Assembly: GCA_903858975.1 (NCBI GenBank)
Contig: CAIOKW010000156.1
Coordinates: 1-5,131 of the forward strand
Origin: Oligoflexia bacterium
Lineage (GTDB): Bacteria; Bdellovibrionota; UBA1018; CAIMNF01
DNA: 5,131 nucleotides
Direction of reading: 5' to 3'
This document shows positions 1 to 5,131 of this stretch, in pieces; the first letter of the stretch is position 1, and each line of letters opens with the position of its first letter. A model generated the notes under the pieces. The model searched no databases. It saw nothing but the letters and a program-made list of their open reading frames with translations, and was not told the DNA's origin. Position numbers and translations under genes: made by a program.

Positions 1-669
1 ATTTCGAGGATCCGTAAAGTGAAGATCACCATCAAAACAGCCGCGTAGGTTTTCACCGGCGGAAATCAGGTCACGGCGAAGAGGTGTTTTTGAATCTTCA
101 TCATCGGCCCCCCAAAATGGATTTTGGGCGCAGTCGGCTAAGATCTCAGTCACAATCGCAGGTTCATCCTTAATTTTACGATGAATCGCATTCATGGCAT
201 TGATCGACAGTTTCGCGTCATCTGGCGGGCCAAAAAGAGTAACGTGATTCCCCTGCAAGCTCTCGGGAATGGGTGCTACAGGGGCGCCATATCCACGTTT
301 ACAATAGAATTCATTCTTGGGGCCAATCACAATTCTTCCATCACTATCTTCATGGCCAATGACAGTCTCGTAGTGTGGATCAAAGAGGTCGGTGTTCAGG
401 GTTTGGTTCAGCTCAAAACAGGCCGCCGTTCGTTGATCAATAAATTTTCGATCGATGATGCGTTGGTTTAAAACTTGATTGAGCCTGGGTTTCAGTAATT
501 CATAGAGCTCACAAACAAAACGAAGAGATTTTTCGTTCTCGAGCCCACCCCCAGCGCCTACTTCGCGTAAACCGGGAATACCTCTCACTTCAGTGCTTTC
601 TGCAATGAGAGCGCTCAGAAGATTCGGGGAAATGTAATCATTGTAGTAGGGAATGTCTGTGGGTTTCAT
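1..669 (-). CDS. Unrecognised third gene of the urate operon (N-terminal 223 residues; C-terminus outside window)
   Basis: The frame is open without a stop from the ATG at 669-667 to base 1, giving 223 residues and continuing past the left edge. The start lies 3 bases after the uraH stop, with a weak purine-rich GGA about 8 bases upstream, so translation is probably coupled to uraH. I do not recognise the family. The protein looks soluble: no signal peptide, no membrane segment, many charged residues. Visible features are a glycine-rich stretch (GAGGGLENE, about 38-46), a helical segment with FVCELYELLKPRL (about 51-63), GPKNEFYCKRGYGAPVAPIP (about 114-133) and TLFGPPDDAKLSINAMNA (about 141-158). 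It shows neither OHCU decarboxylase nor allantoicase signatures that I can see. Its position in a urate-to-ureide operon suggests a role in later ureide or glyoxylate handling, which is inference from context only. That it is a real gene is well supported by the long open frame and operon spacing; the function is open. Confidence 0.85.
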   Translation of the reverse strand, partial: MKPTDIPYYNDYISPNLLSALIAESTEVRGIPGLREVGAGGGLENEKSLRFVCELYELLKPRLNQVLNQRIIDRKFIDQRTAACFELNQTLNTDLFDPHYETVIGHEDSDGRIVIGPKNEFYCKRGYGAPVAPIPESLQGNHVTLFGPPDDAKLSINAMNAIHRKIKDEPAIVTEILADCAQNPFWGADDEDSKTPLRRDLISAGENLRGCFDGDLHFTDPRN

Positions 670-672
670 GAA

Positions 673-996
673 TTAAGATCCGCGATAAGTAGAGTAGCCA
701 TAAGGGTTCAGGAGCAATGGCACATGGTATTTTCGGTTAATATTTGAGATGTTAAAAAGAACCGGGATATCCATAAAAAAGGATTCCGACGAGTCCCTTT
801 TGAAGTAATCCTCGACCTGAAAAGTGATTCTATAAATTCCAGGTATTTTCTCACAATCAAAAACATGTCGTCCATCCGGGTTGGTCATGCCCGTTCCGAT
901 TTCAGTCCATTGGTTTCCGACTTTTCTGTCCAGAACCACTTTGACTCCCTCTGCGGGATTTCCTTTGCTCGTATCAAGAATATGGGTACTGATCAT
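673..996 (-). CDS. uraH: 5-hydroxyisourate hydrolase (transthyretin-like, HIUase)
   Basis: This 107-residue protein hydrolyses 5-hydroxyisourate, the unstable product of urate oxidation, to OHCU (2-oxo-4-hydroxy-4-carboxy-5-ureidoimidazoline). It carries the family landmarks: STHILDT at residues 3-9 with the active-site His5, the DGRH motif with Arg43, and the C-terminal YHVPLLLNPYGYSTYRGS with His91 and the diagnostic YRGS end. Length matches the usual 105-120 residues, and there is no signal peptide, so it is expected to act in the cytoplasm as a tetramer like its relatives. It starts 7 bases after the stop of the urate oxidase gene, with an AGGT-containing ribosome site overlapping that stop, and ends 3 bases before the next gene, so it is the middle gene of an operon. 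Its substrate is exactly the product expected from the upstream gene, which supports both assignments. Confidence 0.97.
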   Translation of the reverse strand: MISTHILDTSKGNPAEGVKVVLDRKVGNQWTEIGTGMTNPDGRHVFDCEKIPGIYRITFQVEDYFKRDSSESFFMDIPVLFNISNINRKYHVPLLLNPYGYSTYRGS

Positions 997-1003
997 GGTC
1001 TAC

Positions 1004-1633
1004 CTACTTTCGGAAGCTGAAGTCTAGGTTTAGGGTCTCTTGGTCTTTGATGGTGAGGGTTTTGCTCTGGGTTCCAAAGACTTCATGCCACGCCTCAAGA
1101 GTATAGGTTCCAGCAGGAAGCTGAGGAATGCTGTACTCACCGCGCTCATTAGAAACGCTAAAGTAGGGATGATCCATCACTGCAATCGATGCGCTCATCC
1201 AAGGATGAACACTGCATTTAGACTCAATGAAGATCTCAGGCTTATGAAACACCTGAGTGACCTTGTCGTTTTTGCTAGGCATCGCGACATTGAAGTTTTC
1301 ATTGTTTTTGCTGATCGATTTCACGTTATGAAAAGTGGCATCACTATTGAGGAAATCCACTTTTTGCCCGACGCGGACCGCAATGATTCTCGGTTCATAT
1401 TGGCAATTTTTTTGGTCTAAGACCGCCGTTTCATTTGGAATATCAGTGAAAGTTTTACCTTCAAGTCCCTGGGTAATTCGAACGAGAACGTTCTTCACAC
1501 GATGATCTTGGATGAGAATATCATTGGAATAGATGTCTTTTTGTCCGCTGGGATTACAAACTGCGGGAACCGATAACTTTTGGAGTTCCGGAAGGGGGCC
1601 TTCGAATTGAATGACTCCCTTTACTGTTCCGAG
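1004..1633 (-). other. Cupredoxin plus carboxypeptidase-regulatory-like tail of the urate oxidase (domain)
   Basis: This segment encodes residues 330-538 of the PuuD-like protein. The first beta-rich part has Cys355 and Cys406, which could form a disulfide, then GQKVDFLNSDATFHNV (418-433) giving the first copper ligand His431, and CSVHPWM (469-475) giving Cys, His and Met ligands. This is the arrangement of small blue copper electron carriers of the amicyanin type. Similar stand-alone domains occur in exported proteins annotated as plastocyanin-like or methylamine-utilisation-like. The final roughly 50 residues resemble a carboxypeptidase regulatory-like beta-sandwich repeat. The tail follows the last membrane helix, where PuuD carries its periplasmic cytochrome c, so a periplasmic location is expected. 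Copper binding is inferred from the residues, not shown. Confidence 0.8.
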
Positions 1634-2620
1634 ATTTCCAGAAGGAGTTGCAGAGGCTGCAACGACGGGCGTTTTAACATCAGGAGTGTATCCGCCTGAC
1701 GGATTGCTGGAGGTGTTCTCGCGAGAAAAAAACATGACGGCAAGAATGATGAGCGCTCCGATAACACCAAAGGTTTTTGAGTGTGAGGGGTTTCGCAAAC
1801 GAGACACAAAAAATTCTCGAATCGCGGCACCCGCCGCACTGATCATAATGAGAATTTCCCAATTATGAATATTTCCATAGGTGTTCGGAAAATGATTGCT
1901 CAACATGATGAAGATGACGGGGAGAGTGAAATAGGTATTGTGGGTGGATCGGTTCTTTGCGTTTTTCCCCCATTCTTGATTGACCGGCTCTCCTTTTTTC
2001 GAGGCCTCCACCATTTTGAGTTGTCTTGGGATGATGCGAAGGAAAACGTTCGCAGTCATCCAGGTTCCAAGCATCCCACCGACATGGATGTAGGCCGCTC
2101 GACCACTGAGCGTATGACAAAGCAGATACACCATTCCTCCGAACCAAATCAGAGTCAGGGCATGCCCGAGGGTTGGGTTGGTTTTTGTGAGTTTCGATTC
2201 CCAAAGGGAGTCATAGAAAAGCCACGAGCCAACTAATGAAATGAGACTCAGACCCACGGCCTGCCAGTAAGTAATGTGAGATACAGATGAATCGAGCAAG
2301 AAGGTTCCGGAACCCGCATAAAAGATCATGGCGAGCAAAAATATTCCACTCATCCAGGTCCAGTAGGATTCCCACTTAAACCAATGGAGGTCCTTCGGTA
2401 CGGGGGTGGGTCCCATGAGGAGCTTCTCGACATGGTAGAAGCCTCCGCCGTGTACCATCCACACTTCGCCGACGTGACCCTCGTTTTTCGCGTCAGGGTT
2501 AGGGGTGAAACTGCGATCAAGCCACATAAAGAAAATTGAAGTTCCAATCCAGGTAATGCCTACCGTGATATGGAGCCAGCGACCGAGAAGGAGTAACCAT
2601 TCAAAAATTTCTTGATTCAC
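1004..2620 (-). CDS. puuD: PuuD-like urate hydroxylase membrane domain fused to amicyanin-like cupredoxin and CPR-like domain
   Basis: Predicted membrane urate oxidase of 538 residues that converts urate to 5-hydroxyisourate. Residues 1-300 match the PuuD (urate oxidase N-terminal) domain: GRWLHITVGITWIG near the start, GGGFYHVEKLLMGP (58-71), DLHWFKWESYWTWMSG (77-92), SGRAAYIHVGGMLGT (172-186) and RSTHNTYFTLPV (224-235), with about eight hydrophobic helices. After a Ser/Thr/Pro/Gly linker (about 301-328) the tail departs from characterised PuuD. Instead of cytochrome c there is a cupredoxin-like domain with His431, Cys469, His472 and Met475, in the CxxHxxM spacing of amicyanin, then a beta module with GEYSIPQLPAGTYTLEAWHE (494-513). 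There is no CxxCH. I chose the GTG at 2620 because AAGGGG lies 6 bases upstream and the protein then begins like PuuD; an ATG at 2707 would add 29 atypical residues. First gene of the operon with uraH. The symbol applies to the membrane domain; activity is inferred. Confidence 0.9.
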   Translation of the reverse strand: MNQEIFEWLLLLGRWLHITVGITWIGTSIFFMWLDRSFTPNPDAKNEGHVGEVWMVHGGGFYHVEKLLMGPTPVPKDLHWFKWESYWTWMSGIFLLAMIFYAGSGTFLLDSSVSHITYWQAVGLSLISLVGSWLFYDSLWESKLTKTNPTLGHALTLIWFGGMVYLLCHTLSGRAAYIHVGGMLGTWMTANVFLRIIPRQLKMVEASKKGEPVNQEWGKNAKNRSTHNTYFTLPVIFIMLSNHFPNTYGNIHNWEILIMISAAGAAIREFFVSRLRNPSHSKTFGVIGALIILAVMFFSRENTSSNPSGGYTPDVKTPVVAASATPSGNLGTVKGVIQFEGPLPELQKLSVPAVCNPSGQKDIYSNDILIQDHRVKNVLVRITQGLEGKTFTDIPNETAVLDQKNCQYEPRIIAVRVGQKVDFLNSDATFHNVKSISKNNENFNVAMPSKNDKVTQVFHKPEIFIESKCSVHPWMSASIAVMDHPYFSVSNERGEYSIPQLPAGTYTLEAWHEVFGTQSKTLTIKDQETLNLDFSFRK

Positions 2621-2626
2621 AAAAAT

Positions 2627-2632
2627 CCCCTT
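2627..2632 (-). promoter_or_regulatory. Ribosome binding site supporting the GTG start of the urate oxidase gene
   Basis: On the minus strand the bases read AAGGGG, then ATTTTT, then GTG at 2620. The six-base spacing and near-consensus Shine-Dalgarno core favour this GTG over the in-frame ATG at 2707, which has no comparable site upstream and would prepend a Lys/Phe-rich segment absent from PuuD proteins. Confidence 0.7.
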
Positions 2633-2710
2633 TTTTTTGACCTTAACAAACTTTTTTGGATCAAGCACTGCGAAAAGAGTCGAGACAAATGGAAAAAAAG
2701 GCAGCATTAT

Positions 2711-2727
2711 TATCGAGATACCCGATA
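2711..2727. promoter_or_regulatory. Small inverted repeat, possible operator
   Basis: TATCG and CGATA form 5-base arms around a 7-base spacer, 19 bases before the guaD start and overlapping the candidate -10 boxes of both directions. That location would suit a regulator controlling both units, but an inverted repeat this short can arise by chance in AT-rich DNA and no second copy was found. Confidence 0.2.
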
Positions 2728-2735
2728 TTTGAGCA

Positions 2736-2742
2736 TAAGGAG
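2736..2742 (+). promoter_or_regulatory. Strong ribosome binding site fixing the guaD start
   Basis: TAAGGAG precedes the ATG at 2747 by 4 bases. This decides for 2747 over the in-frame ATG at 2612, which would add 45 basic residues unlike any guanine deaminase N-terminus and would overlap the start of the divergent urate oxidase gene. Confidence 0.8.
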
Positions 2743-2746
2743 CCGA

Positions 2747-4054
2747 ATGAAAAACTTACCCCTCCATTTCTATATTGCGACCCTCTTAAATCCCCAAAGT
2801 GACCAGGAATGCGATTTCTTTCAGCGGGGCGTTTTAGTGGTTAAAGGACCTCCGGGTAAGGCTAAAATTGATTCTATTCTCAGCGAGGCCCAGGCGATAA
2901 AGAAATTTGCGGGGCAAATGAATGCCACGAACACCACTGATTTCGGAAATAGCGTCATTATGCCATCCTTCTTTGATATGCATTTTCATTGGGTTCAAGA
3001 TGACGTTCGAACCATGCCCAAAGACTCTCTTTTGCAGTGGCTAGAAAAGTTTACTTTTCCTACTGAGGCAAAATATGCAAAGCCTGCTTACTCAAAAAAG
3101 AAGGCAAAAGGCTTCTTTAAAAAGTTAGTCAAGTCTGGAACCCTCGGGGGTGCGATCTATAGCTCCATTCATGAAAATGCAATTCAAGCAGCGATGAAAG
3201 AAGTGAAGGGCGATTTCGTGATTGGGAATGTGCTCATGAATATGAACTCACCCATTGCCCTAACTCAAACTGAGTCTGAGTCCATTCAACTGACCCAGAA
3301 ACTGATTAAGCGTTATGGAACAAGGCACGCGTTTACGCCACGATTTGCAATTACCACCACGCCGAAAGTGATGAAGGAAGGCGCTCGGCTCGCCGATCAA
3401 AGTAAATGTTTCAAACAGACGCACCTCTCTGAAACCAATGCTGAGATTGATTTTGTGTTGTCGCTTTATCGAAATATGCCCGGATTTGAAAAGGTGAAAA
3501 CTTATACCGATATTTATGCTCGTTCAGGAATGCTTGGGCCACGCTCATTAATGGGTCATGGAATTCATTTATCTGGAAAAGAGCTCGACACCTTAAGTAA
3601 AACGAAGACTTCTGTTGTTCACTGCCCGACTTCGAATGCGCCAATCGAAGAGAAAGGGCTTGGTTCTGGTTTATTTGATTTTAAGAAAGTGGAGCGAAAA
3701 AAAGTCAGATGGGCATTAGGTTCTGATATTGGTGGCGGTCCATTTTTGTCGATGTTTGATGTGATGAGGAGTTTCGTTGATCAGAATCGTCGAGCTCAAG
3801 TCAAGGGAGCAACTTATATTAAAGCCCTGTACCGAGCAACACTGGCCGGGGCTCAGATCTTAGGAAAGGGAAGCACGAATGGAAACCTTGACCCTAAAAA
3901 AGACGCTAACTTTATCGTCGTTCCCATCAAAAAGAATGCTCAGTTAATCAACGCCGAATCCGTGTTGGCCCAATTGATTGAGCCACTCAGGGGTAAGCGC
4001 GAATCTTATGATCGTCTGGTTTCTCAGGTCTATTTTCACGGTAAAAAAATCTAG
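2747..4054 (+). CDS. guaD: Guanine deaminase (amidohydrolase superfamily)
   Basis: This 435-residue cytoplasmic zinc enzyme is predicted to deaminate guanine to xanthine with release of ammonia, the entry of guanine into oxidative purine breakdown. The metal and catalytic motifs are in order: DMHFHW with His79 and His81, WLEKFTFPTEAKY (98-110) typical of guanine deaminases, FTPRFAITTTP (196-206), QTHLSETNAEI (224-234) with His226 and Glu229, MGHGIHLS (269-276) with His271, HCPTSNAPI (292-300), and GSDIGGG (325-331) with Asp327. Length is normal for the family (about 430-455). The start follows TAAGGAG. It is transcribed away from the urate oxidase operon, with which it shares a pathway, and its stop overlaps that of the converging kup gene by four bases. 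A related deaminase such as one for 8-oxoguanine is possible in principle, but the FTFPTEAKY segment and the locus favour guanine. Confidence 0.95.
   Translation: MKNLPLHFYIATLLNPQSDQECDFFQRGVLVVKGPPGKAKIDSILSEAQAIKKFAGQMNATNTTDFGNSVIMPSFFDMHFHWVQDDVRTMPKDSLLQWLEKFTFPTEAKYAKPAYSKKKAKGFFKKLVKSGTLGGAIYSSIHENAIQAAMKEVKGDFVIGNVLMNMNSPIALTQTESESIQLTQKLIKRYGTRHAFTPRFAITTTPKVMKEGARLADQSKCFKQTHLSETNAEIDFVLSLYRNMPGFEKVKTYTDIYARSGMLGPRSLMGHGIHLSGKELDTLSKTKTSVVHCPTSNAPIEEKGLGSGLFDFKKVERKKVRWALGSDIGGGPFLSMFDVMRSFVDQNRRAQVKGATYIKALYRATLAGAQILGKGSTNGNLDPKKDANFIVVPIKKNAQLINAESVLAQLIEPLRGKRESYDRLVSQVYFHGKKI
4051..4054. other. CTAG palindrome shared by two convergent stop codons
   Basis: The plus-strand guaD stop TAG (4052-4054) and the minus-strand kup stop TAG (4053-4051) are both read from the same CTAG. 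There is no intergenic space and no visible hairpin terminator between the genes, so each transcript is likely to extend antisense into the other gene or stop within it. Confidence 0.9.
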
Positions 4055-5131
4055 AGATCAATGTGAGTGCCAAGCTCAATCACCTGATCGGCAGGAAGCT
4101 TGAAATAGTCAGTCGCGTTTCGGGCGTTACGGGAAAGGAATGAGAATATTCCTTGCTGATAACGATTCATTTCGCCGCTATTTTCTTCCACAAAGGTTTC
4201 GTGACCGAGGACATATAAAATATCTTTTGGAACATAGTTCATTTCTAATTTCCTAAAGGCCTCTGCCATAATTTTTGGGATATCAGGCATCTCCATGTAT
4301 CCATAGTGGACGATGACTCGAAAGAACCCTTTACTGAGCTCATGCACTTCAACCCGATTGGATTCATCCTTGTTTCGGCAAAAGTACGGAACTGTTTCTG
4401 AAGTGACCGTGAGAAGGATCACTTTTTCATGAAGAGCATTAAAGCGGCCCACCATTCGCATCACGACCGGGGGTACGCCTGATGGATCAGAGGCGAGGAA
4501 CACCCCTGTCCCCGGAATGCGGTACCCAATGGTCTCATTGAGGGTTCTTAAGAATTCATTCAGAGGCTTAGAGCTTCTCACAAAATGTCTGGCAAGAAGG
4601 CTCCTGCCGACTTTCCAGTTCCACATCACGACGAAGAAAAAGGTTCCAATAAATACGGGGATCCAGCCTCCGTCTACAAACTTAAACAAGTTTGCGATGA
4701 AGAACGGAATATCAAAGGAAAGAAACATCAGGAGCGCGCCCCACGAATAAATGGGCTTCCAGTTCCAGCGGTGCCGGGTTACTTGAAAGAAAACAATAGA
4801 GGTGATGGTCATCGTCCCTGTAACGGCAAGTCCGTAGGCTGACGCAAGCTTGCTTGAAGCTTGAAAAAGGAGCACGAGCGCAATGCAGAGAATGGCAAGG
4901 GTAGTATTGATAAAGGGGAGGTAAATTTGGCCCTCTCCATGTTCGGAAGTATGTTTGACCGTGAGTCGTGGAAAATACCCGAGACGAATCGCTTGGCTCG
5001 TGAGTGAGTACGCCCCTGAAATGAGTGCCTGGGATGCGATGACCGTTGCTAGGGTGGCTAACGCAATCATGGGGTAGAGGAAGTGGGGAGGAACCATCCC
5101 ATAAAAAGGGTTTGTTGCCATTTCGGGATGG
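4051..5131 (-). CDS. kup: Kup-family low-affinity potassium transporter (C-terminal 359 residues; 5' part outside window)
   Basis: The frame is open to the right edge; the visible part begins with HPEMATNPFY, matching the interior of Kup, so the ATG at 5121 is not the gene start. The protein imports potassium, probably with protons, through the inner membrane. Visible are the later membrane helices: the segment with TVIASQALISGAYSLTSQAI (29-48) followed by RLGYFPRL and HTSE-GQIY, a helix at 71-89, AYGLAVTGTMTITS (98-111), and two more at about 130-150 and 156-171. The cytoplasmic C-terminal domain follows, with TVTSETVPYF (241-250), HYGYMEMPDIP (275-285), LGHETFV (308-314), FLSRNARNATDYFKLP (331-346) and the family-typical end VIELGTHIDL. 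It converges with guaD, the stops overlapping. No link to purine catabolism is evident. Confidence 0.97.
   Translation of the reverse strand, partial: HPEMATNPFYGMVPPHFLYPMIALATLATVIASQALISGAYSLTSQAIRLGYFPRLTVKHTSEHGEGQIYLPFINTTLAILCIALVLLFQASSKLASAYGLAVTGTMTITSIVFFQVTRHRWNWKPIYSWGALLMFLSFDIPFFIANLFKFVDGGWIPVFIGTFFFVVMWNWKVGRSLLARHFVRSSKPLNEFLRTLNETIGYRIPGTGVFLASDPSGVPPVVMRMVGRFNALHEKVILLTVTSETVPYFCRNKDESNRVEVHELSKGFFRVIVHYGYMEMPDIPKIMAEAFRKLEMNYVPKDILYVLGHETFVEENSGEMNRYQQGIFSFLSRNARNATDYFKLPADQVIELGTHIDL

Larger units (their letters stand above)
2621..2746. promoter_or_regulatory. Divergent intergenic region between the urate operon and guaD, likely holding both promoters
   Basis: The 126-base gap separates two divergently transcribed purine-catabolism units and is rich in A and T runs (T8 at 2631-2638, A7 at 2693-2699). 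A plausible -10 box for guaD is TATTAT at 2708-2713, and on the other strand GATAAT (2714-2709) could serve the urate operon, leaving a leader of about 80 bases. Neither has a convincing -35 box, so the exact promoters are uncertain. No riboswitch fold was recognised by eye. Confidence 0.45.

Noticed and set aside
181..471. 96-codon plus-strand open frame
   Set aside because: It lies opposite the continuous minus-strand frame of the third operon gene, has no recognisable domain or good ribosome site, and looks like a shadow.
1..669. Third gene as allantoicase or OHCU decarboxylase
   Set aside because: The visible 223 residues lack the motifs I know for those families, so assignment by operon position alone would be a guess.
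1004..1633. Possible cytochrome c domain at the end of the PuuD-like protein
   Set aside because: No CxxCH heme-binding motif occurs anywhere in the tail; the cysteine-histidine spacing is CxxHxxM, a copper pattern.
1865..2236. 123-codon plus-strand open frame and similar frames opposite the urate oxidase gene (1040-1420, 1611-1868)
   Set aside because: All are antisense to strongly conserved PuuD and cupredoxin coding sequence and their translations have no family features.
2631..2640. T run as a transcription terminator
   Set aside because: No hairpin precedes the T8 run on the plus strand, and it lies between divergent gene starts where a terminator is not expected.
2637..2642. TTGACC as a -35 box for guaD
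   Set aside because: No acceptable -10 box lies 16-18 bases downstream; the sequence there is close to ATCAAG.
2612..2746. N-terminal extension of guanine deaminase from ATG 2612
   Set aside because: The extension is basic and unlike the family, overlaps the start of the divergent gene, and a strong TAAGGAG site precedes the ATG at 2747.

Overview
The window holds most of a purine-breakdown locus from what looks like a Gram-negative bacterium, followed by the end of a potassium transporter gene. Base composition is moderate, somewhat AT-leaning. The gene set (a PuuD-type membrane urate oxidase with an exported redox domain, and Kup) needs a periplasm. The overall flavour resembles Bdellovibrionota or related former deltaproteobacteria, but that placement is a weak inference; no rRNA or other taxonomic marker is present.

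Layout. From 2620 down to 1 on the minus strand runs a tightly packed three-gene operon: (i) a PuuD-like urate hydroxylase membrane domain fused to an amicyanin-like copper domain (2620-1004); (ii) uraH, 5-hydroxyisourate hydrolase (996-673), 7 bases later; (iii) an unrecognised protein (669 to beyond base 1), 3 bases later. Divergent from it, across a 126-base AT-rich gap (2621-2746), guaD for guanine deaminase runs on the plus strand (2747-4054). Converging on guaD is the C-terminal part of kup (5131-4051, minus strand, start outside the window). The guaD and kup stop codons overlap in one CTAG palindrome.

How the genes fit together. GuaD turns guanine into xanthine. A xanthine oxidising enzyme, not in this window, would make urate. 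The PuuD-like protein would oxidise urate to 5-hydroxyisourate, and UraH would hydrolyse that to OHCU. The unrecognised third gene lies where OHCU decarboxylase or a ureide enzyme would be expected, but I cannot assign it to any known family. Kup appears to be an unrelated neighbour.

The most notable point is the urate oxidase. Characterised PuuD proteins carry a C-terminal cytochrome c domain. Here there is no CxxCH heme motif; the tail instead has a full type 1 copper ligand set (His431, Cys469, His472, Met475) and a carboxypeptidase-regulatory-like beta module. This suggests a copper-based route for electrons leaving urate oxidation. No RNA genes, mobile elements, CRISPR arrays or long repeats were seen.
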